Part shown: positions 55,294-64,000 of the stretch, one piece after another | Numbering within the stretch: the stretch's first letter is position 1 | Layout of the letters: each line of letters begins with the position of its first letter | Assembly: GCF_002015045.1 (NCBI RefSeq) | Contig: NZ_MUXX01000012.1 | Coordinates: forward strand, 314,097 to 378,096 | Direction of reading: 5' to 3' | DNA from: Haemophilus paraphrohaemolyticus | GTDB lineage: Bacteria; Pseudomonadota; Gammaproteobacteria; Enterobacterales; Pasteurellaceae | DNA: 64,000 nt | The notes under the pieces: model-generated | What the model saw: the letters and a program-made list of their open reading frames with translations, nothing else | Told to the model about the DNA's origin: nothing | Databases searched by the model: none | Position numbers and translations under genes: made by a program

Positions 55294-56549
55294 TTGAACA
55301 TCTCTTGCAACTGCCCTGCAACGGTGATTTCTGCCACGGGGTATTGAATTTCTCCCTTCTCTACCCAAAAACCTGCCGCGCCACGCGAATATTCGCCAGT
55401 AACGGGGTTAATTGCCGAGCCTAAAAATTCGGTTAAAAGCAAGCCCGTATCCATCTCTTTTAAAAGCGTATCCAAGCCACCTGTGCGGTTTGGTTTAACA
55501 AGCCAGTTGTGAATGCCGCCCGCGTGCCCTGTGCTTTTAAAGCCCATTTTGCGGGCTGAATAGCTGGTCATTAAATAGGTTTGCAACACACCATCTCTAA
55601 TAATTTCGCGGTTTTGCGTTCTTACCCCTTCGCTGTCGAATGCGGTTGAAGCAAGCTGACGCAATAAATGAGGACGCTCAGAAATTTCGAACCAATCAGG
55701 TAATACTTGTTTGCCTAAGTGATCGAGTAAGAAACTCGATTTGCGATATAACGCCCCACCACTGATTGCTCCCGCCAAATGCCCGATTAAGCCGGTCGCA
55801 ACATCGTTGTAATAAACCACAGGCACTTCGCACGTTTTGATCTTTTGCGGATTAAGGCGATCAACCGCTTTAAATGCCGCTTGCTGCCCCACCCATTGTG
55901 GCGCTTGTAACTTATCAAACTCACGTGAAATGGTGTATTCATAATCACGCTCAAGCTGTTCGTCGTGGGCGGCAATCACGCTACAAGAAAGCGAATAACG
56001 GCTGGAGAGGTTGCTTTGCAACATTCCGTGCGTATTGCCATACATGCGAACGCCGCTGTGTGAATTGAAAGTTGCGCCTTCGCTATTGACGATTTGTTCA
56101 TCCGCATTAAGTGCGGCATTTTCCGCTTCAATCGCTAAGGCTAGTGCTTGGTCTACCGATAAATCTGCTTGGTGATAGAGCTCTAAATCAGGTGCATCAA
56201 ACGCCATCAATTCTTTATCTGCCAAGCCTGCACACTCATCTTCTGAAGTGTATTTTGCAATCGCTAATGCGGATTCGACCGCTCGTTGAATAGATTGGGG
56301 TTGTAAATCTGAAGTCGAAGCATTGCCCTTGCGTTTGCCTAAATAGACCGAAATGCCAAGCGAACCATCGTTGTTAAATTCGATATTTTCAACCTGTTCC
56401 AAACGGCTAGAAACAGAAAGCCCTGCCACTTTGGTGACACCGACTTCGGCTTCTGCCCCTGCTTTTTTCGCAAAATTTAAGGCAAATTCGACCGCTTGAC
56501 GGAGTTCTTGTTCTTGGGTTTGTAATTCTTGTTTGGTGATAAAAGACAT
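55200..56549 (-). CDS. pmbA: Metalloprotease PmbA/TldE
   Basis: Subunit of the TldD-TldE peptidase, which matures ribosomally made peptides and degrades unfolded ones. The 449-residue length is normal. It carries the TldD/PmbA family layout with an N-terminal NNDGSLGISVYLGKRKGNASTSDL, a central dimer region, and a C-terminal GSAINPVTGEYSRGAAGFWVEKGEIQYPVAEITV. PmbA lacks the HExxH motif of TldD, as here. The partner tldD is not in the window. Its 3' end abuts the MmeI-like stump. Confidence 0.95.
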   Translation of the reverse strand: MSFITKQELQTQEQELRQAVEFALNFAKKAGAEAEVGVTKVAGLSVSSRLEQVENIEFNNDGSLGISVYLGKRKGNASTSDLQPQSIQRAVESALAIAKYTSEDECAGLADKELMAFDAPDLELYHQADLSVDQALALAIEAENAALNADEQIVNSEGATFNSHSGVRMYGNTHGMLQSNLSSRYSLSCSVIAAHDEQLERDYEYTISREFDKLQAPQWVGQQAAFKAVDRLNPQKIKTCEVPVVYYNDVATGLIGHLAGAISGGALYRKSSFLLDHLGKQVLPDWFEISERPHLLRQLASTAFDSEGVRTQNREIIRDGVLQTYLMTSYSARKMGFKSTGHAGGIHNWLVKPNRTGGLDTLLKEMDTGLLLTEFLGSAINPVTGEYSRGAAGFWVEKGEIQYPVAEITVAGQLQEMFNQIIAVADDVEHRSNIQTGSILIEKMKISGE

Positions 56550-56648
56550 AGTTTTACCTTGTATGAATGGAATGGCGTATATTCTACCTGAAAACTCTGA
56601 TAAAATAACGCCATTTTAACTGCCCGAACGGGCGATAATGGAGATGTA

Positions 56649-57179
56649 ATGGCTAAAAAACGTCATAATGAAATCGACTGGACGGATGAAGAAGAGGAAA
56701 TCATCTGGGTCAGCAAAAGTGAAATTAAACGCGATTCAGAGCAATTGAAAAAATTAGGTGCGGAATTGATTGAACTCACCCCGCAAAATTTAGAAAAAAT
56801 CCCACTTGATGAAGATTTAAAAGACGCTGTTCGCCAAGCGCAAAGTTTTAGGCTGGAAGCACGCCGCCGCCAAATTCAGTTTATCGGCAAACTTTTACGC
56901 AACCGCGATCCTGAGCCAATCCAAGAAGCGTTGGATAAAGTTAAAAATCGCCACAATCAACAGCAGGCGTTATTACACAAACTAGAACTTGTGCGTGACC
57001 AACTTATTGCGATGGGCGACAGCTCGTTAAATCATTTAATGGATGAATACCCTCATTTGGATCGCCAACATTTACGCAACCTGATCCGCTCAGCGCAAAA
57101 AGAGAAAGAGGCGAATAAACCGCCCAAAGCGTATCGTGATATTTTCCAATACTTAAAAACTGAAATTGCGGAGGCATAA
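56649..57179 (+). CDS. darP: Ribosome biogenesis factor DarP (YjgA)
   Basis: A dual-action 50S assembly factor that helps peptidyl-transferase-centre maturation. The 176-residue all-helical protein begins [37 protein letters not shown], the family signature, and contains [14 protein letters not shown]. In enterobacteria yjgA also neighbours pmbA on the opposite strand, as here. GGAGAT precedes the start. Confidence 0.94.
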   Translation: MAKKRHNEIDWTDEEEEIIWVSKSEIKRDSEQLKKLGAELIELTPQNLEKIPLDEDLKDAVRQAQSFRLEARRRQIQFIGKLLRNRDPEPIQEALDKVKNRHNQQQALLHKLELVRDQLIAMGDSSLNHLMDEYPHLDRQHLRNLIRSAQKEKEANKPPKAYRDIFQYLKTEIAEA

Positions 57180-57553
57180 TGCTCGACATCTTACCAAAAC
57201 TTGTTCACAGCCACGCTGGCTTTGCTTATTTAAGCCTAATTTTGCTTTTAACGCGTGGGGCGTTAAGCGCAAGACAAATCGACTGGCGACAATATAAAAT
57301 CTTAAAAATCGCCCCACATATTATCGACACGTTGTTGTTGTTAAGTGGTGCAACGGTGGTTTATGCCTACACTTCTGAAGGCGTTTACACCTTCTCTGAA
57401 TTAAGTTGGCTGCTTGGCAAATTCTTATTTGTCCTGCTTTATATCATTTTTGCAGCAAAAGCCTTTAAGAAAGGTCAGCCATATTCCATCAAATTCTACT
57501 TGCTTTCTGTTGTGAGTTTTATGATCGCGATGTTTATTGCGGTGCATCATTAA
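57179..57553 (+). CDS. SirB2 family membrane protein
   Basis: A 124-residue inner-membrane protein with four predicted helices. It has the SirB2-like start LPKLVHSHAGFAYLSLILLLTRG and APHIIDTLLLLSGATV. The start codon overlaps the stop of darP (TAATG), so they are coupled. The function is unknown; the family was first described next to sirB1 in enterobacteria. Confidence 0.85.
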   Translation: MLDILPKLVHSHAGFAYLSLILLLTRGALSARQIDWRQYKILKIAPHIIDTLLLLSGATVVYAYTSEGVYTFSELSWLLGKFLFVLLYIIFAAKAFKKGQPYSIKFYLLSVVSFMIAMFIAVHH

Positions 57554-57557
57554 AAGA

Positions 57558-57585
57558 AAGGGCGTGAAATCAAATTCACGCCCTT
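57558..57585. terminator. Bidirectional terminator between the SirB2-like gene and sbcB
   Basis: An 11-base-pair stem (AAGGGCGTGAA / TTCACGCCCTT) with a 6-base loop, between convergent genes. Confidence 0.8.
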
Positions 57586-57594
57586 GCTATTTTG

Positions 57595-59139
57595 CTACTT
57601 AATCAACGCCTTAAGCTGCTTTAACTTCTCTTCTTTACTCATTGCCTGTTCAGCAACTTTATTTAAATCATCCACCAAATGCGGTTGGATTGTTTCTCTC
57701 TGTGCATAAACAGGTTTCGCTTCTGAAATTTCTTCAGCATAAGCCATCAGTTGCTCAAGCAATTGCAATTTTTCAGGATCATCGTGGTAAGTTTGCGAAA
57801 GCGTTTCGATCGATTGGGCGAACTGCTCCACTTTGACATCAATCTGCTGATTGCAATATTTCTGCCATTTAACTTGCTCTGCTCGGGTTAAGGTTTCAGG
57901 ATAATGGCGAGCACGATAATGGAATAACAATTGTTCCACACGCGGATCGGCAAATTTCAAACCGTGATGTGCTAACTCTTCAGGCTTAAGTGTACGTAAA
58001 ATTGCCATATTATTTTTATCTGCTGGCGAGAAAAAACCATCATAAAGTGTGATTTCCACATTCTCACTTGGTGCAAAAGTGCGTTCATCGCTAAAAATTT
58101 CGCTCACTTTTTGGCGTAATAAACTTTTATGCTGTTTTAATGCTTTTAAATTTTGCAAACAAAGTTCACGATCGATGCCTAAACGTTCGGCATTTTCAGG
58201 TAAAAGTACTTTTGCAGGAGCTAAAATCGGGCATTTGTTGATATGCACTAATTTCAACGGTACAGGCAATTCGCGTTCGGCTAAATTTTCACGCTTAGTA
58301 TAAAGGCGAGTTTTGAGGGCTTCGGCATCATCATTCAGTAAGCCTTGAATATCGCCCGATAAATCACACACAATGACGGCATTTTTATTAGTTGGATGCC
58401 ACTCAATCGGCACAACCCACGCGGTATTGCCACGATAATTGCCAAGCATACCAGAAACGTGTACAAGCGGTGTCATTTCACCTGTATCTATCAAACTTTC
58501 CACTTCTTTTTTGCCACGATGTTCAAAGAAATAATCAAACAATTTTGGCTGTTTCTCTTTGAGCAATTTCGTCATTGCGATGGTTGCATACACATCCGCC
58601 ATCGCATCGTGGGCATTTTCGTGCTCAATCCCATTCGCTTTGGTAAGATTTTCCAATTTGAAATTAGGAATGCCTTCTTCATCTGTTACCCAATTGATTC
58701 CATCTGGGCGTAACGCATAACAAGCACGTACCACATCTAACAAATCCCAACGCGAATTGCCGTTTTTATAGCTGTATTCATAAGGATCAAAAAAATTGCG
58801 AAAGAAGGTATAACGCGTCATTTCATCATCATAACGGATATTGTTATACCCGATTACGCAAGTACTAGGTTTGCTAAATTCAGCGTGAATTTTTGCCGAA
58901 AATTCAGGCTCAGATAAACCTTCAGCATTGCATTGTTGAGGCAAAATCCCCGTTACCATTACCGCTTCAGGGGCAGGCAGATAATCAGGTGTTTGTTTAC
59001 AATAGAACATCACAGGTTCTCCAATGATGTTGAAATCGCTATCGGTGCGAATACCTGCAAATTGGGCGGGACGATCCGAGGCAGGATTAACGCCAAAACT
59101 CTCGTAATCGTAGAAAAAGAAGGTTTGGTTTTTGTTCAT
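57595..59139 (-). CDS. sbcB: Exodeoxyribonuclease I
   Basis: Processive 3' to 5' single-strand DNA exonuclease used in recombination and mismatch repair. The start at 59139 (MNKNQTFFFYDYESFGV) is chosen because it fits the family; 10 further residues are possible upstream. The length is 514 residues. DEDDh exonuclease motifs are visible: FYDYESFG with the first catalytic D and E, YNNIRYDDEMTRY, and the His-Asp pair in HENAHDAMADVYATI. The C-terminal helical region ends normally. Confidence 0.95.
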   Translation of the reverse strand: MNKNQTFFFYDYESFGVNPASDRPAQFAGIRTDSDFNIIGEPVMFYCKQTPDYLPAPEAVMVTGILPQQCNAEGLSEPEFSAKIHAEFSKPSTCVIGYNNIRYDDEMTRYTFFRNFFDPYEYSYKNGNSRWDLLDVVRACYALRPDGINWVTDEEGIPNFKLENLTKANGIEHENAHDAMADVYATIAMTKLLKEKQPKLFDYFFEHRGKKEVESLIDTGEMTPLVHVSGMLGNYRGNTAWVVPIEWHPTNKNAVIVCDLSGDIQGLLNDDAEALKTRLYTKRENLAERELPVPLKLVHINKCPILAPAKVLLPENAERLGIDRELCLQNLKALKQHKSLLRQKVSEIFSDERTFAPSENVEITLYDGFFSPADKNNMAILRTLKPEELAHHGLKFADPRVEQLLFHYRARHYPETLTRAEQVKWQKYCNQQIDVKVEQFAQSIETLSQTYHDDPEKLQLLEQLMAYAEEISEAKPVYAQRETIQPHLVDDLNKVAEQAMSKEEKLKQLKALIK

Positions 59140-59201
59140 AGAATGTAACTTGCTTAAAATAATTGGCATTATTGTAACATATTGAAATCACGATGAAATA
59201 C

Positions 59202-59239
59202 GCAAAAAAAAGCCCGTAATCAAAAATTGAAAACGGGCG
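59202..59239 (-). terminator. Terminator downstream of the ClC channel gene
   Basis: Read on the minus strand, the stem GCCCGT/ACGGGC has a 15-base loop and is followed by TTTTTTTT. The gap 59240-59382 shows no other feature. Confidence 0.75.
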
Positions 59240-59382
59240 GAGGTCTTATTAAGAAAATGAAAAAAACTTTGCTGATAATTTCAATCAGTTAGCGATTTAT
59301 CTGACTAAGTCATTTTTATAAAGTTCACTCTTTTTTCAAAAAATGTAAAAATTTTTTAAATACGGCATACTTAGTTGTTTCA

Positions 59383-60780
59383 TCAACAATATTTTTGTTC
59401 TTTTGCCTCTTCTTGCACGCGTTGACGAAAACGTCCTGCGGCAAAGTGATAGAACGGTTTCGGGCAGAAATAACGAGAGACCATTGAAGCGATGAGGCTA
59501 CCAACCAATACCCAAAACAATACGGGCTGACTTCCTGTCATTTCCATCACAACGACACTGGCGGTAATTGGGGATTGCGTTCCGCCTGCAAGAAAAGCTG
59601 CCATACAGAGCAACACCAGCAAACGCTGATCGACTATCCCGCCTGTTAACATCGCAATTTCTGCCCCGATACCTGCACCAACGGTCAATGATGGCGTGAA
59701 AATCCCGCCAGCAATGCCTGTCCAGTAAGTGGTTACCGTTGCAAAAAGTTTGGCAATTCCGACCGCATGTGGTTCGATAGTTTCGCCACTTAATGCTCTG
59801 CTCACGACTTCATAGCCTGTGCCATAGGTTTGCCCGTTGGTGTAACTGCCAAGCCCTGCCAATACCAAGCCTAAAATTAACGCCATATAAATAGGATGAC
59901 GACGAACCCAGCCGCGAATTTTCGCAGGTGAAACGCCTGCTACACCTTTTGCCAACAAGCGGGCAAATAATCCCCCTAAAATGCCACAAATTACACCGCA
60001 CAATGCAACCCATAAAATCATTTTAGGCACGGTTGTCGCCCCTTGATATTGTGGAAAATAGGGATTATTTCCTTCAATCGCCACCAAAATAAAACCCGAC
60101 GCCAGCACGCCAAGTACAACACGTCTACCCCAGCGGAGCACCATTCCTCGACCTAATTCTTCAATCGCAAAAATCACACCTGCAAGCGGTGCATTAAATG
60201 CCGCTGCCAAACCACCACCCGCGCCCGCAGCCATCAGCTCGTTTGCCGTTAAACCTTTGAATGCGTAGCCGTGCTTATGGCAAAAATTCCCCCAAGCCAG
60301 CATTACTGCAGCGCCCACTTGTACTGAAGGGCCTTCACGCCCCACCGATGCCCCAATTAACATTGCCAGAAAAGTGAGCGGAATTTTCCAAATCGTCTGC
60401 CCCAAAGTCACTAATCGACTTTTAAGTGAACCGTGCGGCAGGCTCATTGAGGCAATCACTTGCGGAATACCGCTGCCCGATACATAAGGTGTATATTTTG
60501 CGGTAAACCACGTCAGTAACGCCATTCCAAGCGGTAAAACAAACCAAGCCGCCAGCGGATATTTTGCTGTCCAAACGCTATTCCAATGCAAACCAAGTTC
60601 GGCTAATTTGGCAAAACCTAATGCCGAAAGTGAAACAAAACTCGCCCCGATAAGCAGGCAAGCAAACTCAATACTTTTGCGTGAAATACGGTTCGTCTGA
60701 CGAAGTTTTTTATGCAATCTCCGACGAAATTTTGTGATAAAGGATTTTAGATGCTGGGTCATCATATTCGTGACTACCAT
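59383..60780 (-). CDS. ClC-family voltage-gated chloride channel or H+/Cl- antiporter
   Basis: A 465-residue integral membrane protein of the ClC family. Selectivity motifs GSGIP (near 100), GREGP (near 145, with the gating glutamate) and GGIFTPSLTVGAG (near 355) are all present. A regulatory CBS domain is absent, as in bacterial short forms. E. coli ClcA and similar proteins act as Cl-/H+ antiporters in acid resistance; whether this one is a channel or an exchanger cannot be read. The start codon is uncertain: in-frame ATGs lie at 60780, 60765 and 60762, none with a clear ribosome-binding site. Confidence 0.92.
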   Translation of the reverse strand: MVVTNMMTQHLKSFITKFRRRLHKKLRQTNRISRKSIEFACLLIGASFVSLSALGFAKLAELGLHWNSVWTAKYPLAAWFVLPLGMALLTWFTAKYTPYVSGSGIPQVIASMSLPHGSLKSRLVTLGQTIWKIPLTFLAMLIGASVGREGPSVQVGAAVMLAWGNFCHKHGYAFKGLTANELMAAGAGGGLAAAFNAPLAGVIFAIEELGRGMVLRWGRRVVLGVLASGFILVAIEGNNPYFPQYQGATTVPKMILWVALCGVICGILGGLFARLLAKGVAGVSPAKIRGWVRRHPIYMALILGLVLAGLGSYTNGQTYGTGYEVVSRALSGETIEPHAVGIAKLFATVTTYWTGIAGGIFTPSLTVGAGIGAEIAMLTGGIVDQRLLVLLCMAAFLAGGTQSPITASVVVMEMTGSQPVLFWVLVGSLIASMVSRYFCPKPFYHFAAGRFRQRVQEEAKEQKYC

Positions 60781-60958
60781 AATGAGAAGAATTTAGGCTT
60801 TAGCATAAAACGAATAGCGAAATTTTCTATCTGATTCGATCAAATTTCTAGCATTTTTGTAAGAAAATGTAAAAAATCCCCCATTCATTGCGGAATTTCT
60901 TGTAAAATAGGCAACGATTTCTTATTAAAAATTGATCAAAATAATTTTGAGGTATTCA

Positions 60959-62362
60959 ATGTCTAAATTTCCATCAATTTCAGAAATTCTTTCAGGCAAA
61001 GTTGCCGTAGGAGAAGAAGTTTCTGTACGCGGTTGGGTGCGTACCCGTCGCGATTCAAAAGCAGGTTTATCATTCTTAGCCGTATATGACGGCTCTTGTT
61101 TCGATCCAATCCAAGCGATCATCAATAACGATTTACCAAATTATCAAGATGAAGTGTTACGCTTAACTGCAGGTTGTTCTGTGATTGTGACAGGTAAAAT
61201 TGTGGAATCTCCAGCTGAAGGGCAAGCAGTTGAATTACAAGCAACCAATGTTGAAGTGGTTGGTTGGGTTGAAGATCCAGATACTTACCCAATGGCAGCA
61301 AAACGCCACTCTATCGAATACTTACGTGAAGTGGCTCATCTTCGCCCACGCACAAACTTAATCGGTGCAGTGGCACGTGTTCGTCACTGCTTAGCACAAG
61401 CGATTCACCGTTTCTTCCACGAACAAGGTTTCTACTGGGTGGCAACTCCGTTAATTACGGCATCTGATACAGAAGGTGCGGGCGAAATGTTCCGCGTTTC
61501 TACCCTTGATTTAGAAAACTTACCACGCACAGAAGAAGGCAAAGTAGATTTTAGCCAAGATTTCTTCGGTAAAGAATCTTTCTTAACTGTATCAGGTCAA
61601 TTAAACGGCGAAACTTATGCATGTGCATTGAGTAAAGTTTATACATTTGGCCCAACTTTCCGTGCAGAAAATTCAAACACAACTCGCCACTTAGCAGAAT
61701 TTTGGATGGTTGAGCCTGAATTTGCGTTCGCCACCTTAGCAGATAACGCAAAATTAGCGGAAGATATGTTGAAATATGTGTTTAAAGCCGTATTAACAGA
61801 ACGTCCTGACGATATGGCATTCTTCGCAAAACATATCGACAAAGATGTGATTACTCGTCTTGAAAACTTCATCGCTTCACCATTTGCACAAGTAGATTAT
61901 ACCGATGCGATTGAGATCTTATTAAAATCAGGCAAAGAGTTTGAATTCCCAGTTTCTTGGGGTATCGACCTCTCTTCTGAACACGAACGTTTCTTGGCGG
62001 AAGAATATTTCAAGTCGCCAGTAGTGGTGAAAAACTATCCAAAAGACATCAAAGCATTCTATATGCGTTTAAATGATGATGGCAAAACTGTGGCAGCCAT
62101 GGACGTATTAGCTCCTGGAATCGGTGAAATCATCGGTGGTTCACAACGTGAAGAGCGTTTAGACGTGTTAGATAAACGTATGGTTGAAATGGGCTTAAAT
62201 CCTGAAGACTACTGGTGGTATCGTGATCTTCGCAAATACGGCACCGTACCACACTCTGGCTTCGGTTTAGGTTTCGAGCGTTTAATTGTGTACGTAACAG
62301 GCTTACAAAACATTCGTGAAGTGATTCCATTCCCTCGTGCACCGCGTAATGCGAACTTCTAA
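60959..62362 (+). CDS. asnS: Asparagine--tRNA ligase
   Basis: Charges tRNA-Asn. The start at 60959 ([33 protein letters not shown]) has TGAGG upstream. The length is 467 residues. The N-terminal OB-fold anticodon-binding domain is followed by the class IIb core with [21 protein letters not shown] (motif 2) and [30 protein letters not shown] (motif 3). All class II residues are present. Confidence 0.97.
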   Translation: MSKFPSISEILSGKVAVGEEVSVRGWVRTRRDSKAGLSFLAVYDGSCFDPIQAIINNDLPNYQDEVLRLTAGCSVIVTGKIVESPAEGQAVELQATNVEVVGWVEDPDTYPMAAKRHSIEYLREVAHLRPRTNLIGAVARVRHCLAQAIHRFFHEQGFYWVATPLITASDTEGAGEMFRVSTLDLENLPRTEEGKVDFSQDFFGKESFLTVSGQLNGETYACALSKVYTFGPTFRAENSNTTRHLAEFWMVEPEFAFATLADNAKLAEDMLKYVFKAVLTERPDDMAFFAKHIDKDVITRLENFIASPFAQVDYTDAIEILLKSGKEFEFPVSWGIDLSSEHERFLAEEYFKSPVVVKNYPKDIKAFYMRLNDDGKTVAAMDVLAPGIGEIIGGSQREERLDVLDKRMVEMGLNPEDYWWYRDLRKYGTVPHSGFGLGFERLIVYVTGLQNIREVIPFPRAPRNANF

Positions 62363-62396
62363 TTGTTTGACTTCATTCAAGCGGTAAAAATTTAGG

Positions 62397-62429
62397 CGAA
62401 CTTTGTAATTTCCAAAGTTCGTCTTTTTT
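62397..62429 (+). terminator. Terminator after asnS
   Basis: A 9-base-pair stem (CGAACTTTG / CAAAGTTCG) with a 7-base loop is followed by TCTTTTTT. Confidence 0.85.
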
Positions 62430-62462
62430 ACGTACTAGCCATAGAGGAGCCTTAATACCATG

Positions 62463-62492
62463 AAAAAAAGCAGGCATAAAGCCTGCTTTTTT
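62463..62492. terminator. Bidirectional terminator between asnS and tsf
   Basis: The stem AGCAGGC/GCCTGCT with an ATAAA loop is flanked by seven As and six Ts, so it can stop transcription from both sides. It is the terminator of the rpsB-tsf operon. Confidence 0.85.
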
Positions 62493-62512
62493 AGTTCTCA
62501 TAAGAGAAAGAA

Positions 62513-63364
62513 TTAAGCGTTACCGCCAGTGATTTTCGCCACTTCAGCTGCGAAATCTTCTTCTTTTTTCTCGATACCTTCACCTACTTCTAAACGGATG
62601 AAGTTAGTTACCTTAGTATTCACTGATTTTAAATAGTCGCCTACAGTTTGTGAAGGATCCATTACGAATGCTTGACCAGTTAATGAAACTTCACCAGTGA
62701 ATTTCTTCATACGGCCTTCAACCATTTTCTCAGCAATTTCTTTTGGTTTACCTGAGTTGATTGCGATGTCAATTTGGATTTGACGTTCGTGTTCAACCAC
62801 ATCTGCTGAAACATCTTCTGGGTTTACAAATTCAGGTTTAGAAGCTGCAACGTGCATTGCTACTTTACGTAATTCTTCTTCAGAGCCTTCACCAGCCACT
62901 AATACACCGATTTTCGCACCGTGTAAGTATTGAGCAATTACTTGACCATCTAAGTATTGAACACGACGGATAGTCATGTTTTCACCAATTTTAGCTACTA
63001 ATGCAACACGTTGTTCTTCGAACTTCGCTGCTAATTCTTCGATTGAGATACCTTTGTTTGCTACTGCGTAGTCTGCAACTTCGTTCGCTAAACCTACGAA
63101 ACCTGCATCTTTTGCTACGAAGTCAGTTTGGCAGTTCATTTCAACTAAAACACCGAAACCGTTAGCAACGCGTGCTAAGATAACGCCTTCAGCTGCAGTG
63201 TTACCTGCTTTTTTAGCTGCTTTAGCTTGACCAGATTTACGCATGTTGTCGATCGCTAATTCAATATCACCGTTCGCTTCAACTAACGCTTTTTTACATT
63301 CCATCATACCTGCACCAGTACGTTCACGAAGTTCTTTTACTAATGATGCTGTGATCTCAGCCAT
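62513..63364 (-). CDS. tsf: Elongation factor Ts
   Basis: Nucleotide exchange factor for EF-Tu. The 283-residue protein starts [45 protein letters not shown], the conserved N-terminal domain. It contains the EF-Tu-contacting [10 protein letters not shown] motif. The length matches E. coli (283). It is the second gene of the rpsB-tsf operon. Confidence 0.98.
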   Translation of the reverse strand: MAEITASLVKELRERTGAGMMECKKALVEANGDIELAIDNMRKSGQAKAAKKAGNTAAEGVILARVANGFGVLVEMNCQTDFVAKDAGFVGLANEVADYAVANKGISIEELAAKFEEQRVALVAKIGENMTIRRVQYLDGQVIAQYLHGAKIGVLVAGEGSEEELRKVAMHVAASKPEFVNPEDVSADVVEHERQIQIDIAINSGKPKEIAEKMVEGRMKKFTGEVSLTGQAFVMDPSQTVGDYLKSVNTKVTNFIRLEVGEGIEKKEEDFAAEVAKITGGNA

Positions 63365-63402
63365 TTTACTATTCCTCAGAAATGAATTTTAGATAAGAGA
63401 AA

Positions 63403-63428
63403 GCAGGGATTACTTTTCAGCCCCTGCT
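63403..63428 (-). promoter_or_regulatory. Intercistronic hairpin between rpsB and tsf
   Basis: Read on the minus strand, the stem AGCAGGG/CCCTGCT with a 12-base loop is followed by TTCTCTT. A partial terminator or processing stem at this place would set the ratio of ribosomal protein S2 to the more abundant EF-Ts. Confidence 0.5.
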
Positions 63429-63469
63429 CTCAGATGATTTAAGGGCTATGCCTTATTTCAAAATAACGA

Positions 63470-64000
63470 TTATTCTGCGTCTGCTGCTAATTCAGCTTCA
63501 ACGTTTGAACCTTTGCCTTCTTTGATTGCAGCTACTGCTGAATCTAAGTAAAGTTGGATCGCACGAGTTGCGTCATCGTTACCTGGGATGATGTAGTTTA
63601 CGCCATCTGGTGTAGAGTTAGTATCAACGATAGCAAATACAGGGATACCTAAGTTGTTTGCTTCTTTAATAGCGATGTGTTCATGGTCAGCACCGATTAC
63701 GAAAATCGCATCTGGTAAGCCGTTCATGTTTTTGATACCGCCTAAGCTTAACTCTAATTTTTCTAACTCACGAGTACGCATTAACGCTTCTTTTTTAGTG
63801 ATTTTGTCAAAAGTACCGTCTTGAGTTTGAGCTTCTAAATCTTTTAAACGTTTGATTGATTGACGTACTGTTTTCCAGTTAGTCAACATACCACCTAACC
63901 AACGGTGGTTTACGTAGAATTGTTGGCAATCTACTGCTGCGGCTTTAACTGCTTCAGACGCTGCACGTTTTGTACCTACGAATAATACTTTACCGTTGTT
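63470..64000 (-). CDS. rpsB: 30S ribosomal protein S2, 3' part (5' end outside window)
   Basis: Ribosomal protein S2 of the small subunit. The minus-strand frame is open from the window edge ([18 protein letters not shown]) through [21 protein letters not shown], the S2 signature. It ends with [53 protein letters not shown]. The 176 codons present leave roughly 60 N-terminal residues outside. The ATG at 63889 is internal. It is the first gene of the rpsB-tsf operon. Confidence 0.97.
   Translation of the reverse strand, partial: NNGKVLFVGTKRAASEAVKAAAVDCQQFYVNHRWLGGMLTNWKTVRQSIKRLKDLEAQTQDGTFDKITKKEALMRTRELEKLELSLGGIKNMNGLPDAIFVIGADHEHIAIKEANNLGIPVFAIVDTNSTPDGVNYIIPGNDDATRAIQLYLDSAVAAIKEGKGSNVEAELAADAE

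Noticed and set aside
60841-60958. Sigma-70 promoter of asnS
   Set aside because: TAAAAT at 60903 is a fair -10, but the only -35-like hexamer (TTGCGG) is too close, so no specific promoter is claimed.

Overview
The window is from a gammaproteobacterium of the family Pasteurellaceae. It is AT-rich and scattered with the ACAAGCGGTC form of the DNA uptake signal, which is typical of the Actinobacillus / Mannheimia / Haemophilus ducreyi branch. Gene order also fits, for example rbfA-truB, pheS-pheT-ihfA-nlpC, moaACDE and rpsB-tsf. No rRNA gene, tRNA gene or CRISPR array was seen.

Layout. 1-7926 is a restriction-modification block on the + strand: the 3' part of a type III Mod methyltransferase, a Res-like helicase-nuclease, and an SNF2 helicase whose C-terminal part is cut off by an in-frame stop codon. 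8024-10433 is a housekeeping insert (rbfA, truB, an MltB-family transglycosylase). 10580-18083 is a complete type I Zorya anti-phage system, zorABCD. 18128-23405 holds fermentation genes on the - strand (dld, pta, ackA). 23758-26289 is a patchwork of transferred pieces: a formate/nitrite transporter gene next to a Haemophilus-type uptake site, a LysR gene ending in a Neisseria-type uptake-sequence terminator, the 5' stump of an aldo/keto reductase gene fused to a filamentous-phage replication gene, a frameshifted phage gene V homologue, and a near-perfect chromosomal dif site at 26262-26289. The replication terminus therefore probably lies here. 26407-41471 is core genome: a KefB/C-type antiporter, ybeY, tmcA, aspC, slt, hpt, pepP, nrdR, nlpC, ihfA, pheT and pheS.

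41679-48151 is a second accessory island on the - strand. A WYL-domain regulator comes first. It is followed by a small GTPase with a coiled coil, a membrane-anchored coiled-coil protein, two dynamin-like GTPases and a YkgJ-type cysteine-cluster protein, all in one tight operon that ends in a terminator. A HEPN-like protein gene follows. Regulator type, tight packing and location between conserved genes suggest a defence system. It recalls the LeoABC/Eleos dynamin systems but has more components, and it is the best candidate for something undescribed.

48498-64000 is mostly core again: an NAD(P)H oxidoreductase, rlmM, ygdD-like, moaACDE behind a likely molybdenum-cofactor riboswitch, a PHP-domain nuclease, a glycosylase-like protein, the N-terminal stump of an MmeI-like restriction-methylation gene, pmbA, yjgA/darP, sirB2-like, sbcB, a ClC channel, asnS, tsf and the 3' part of rpsB.

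Taken together, the window holds three defence loci and one dead one beside ordinary metabolism and translation genes. All functional statements rest on reading motifs and family resemblance by eye; no database search was run.
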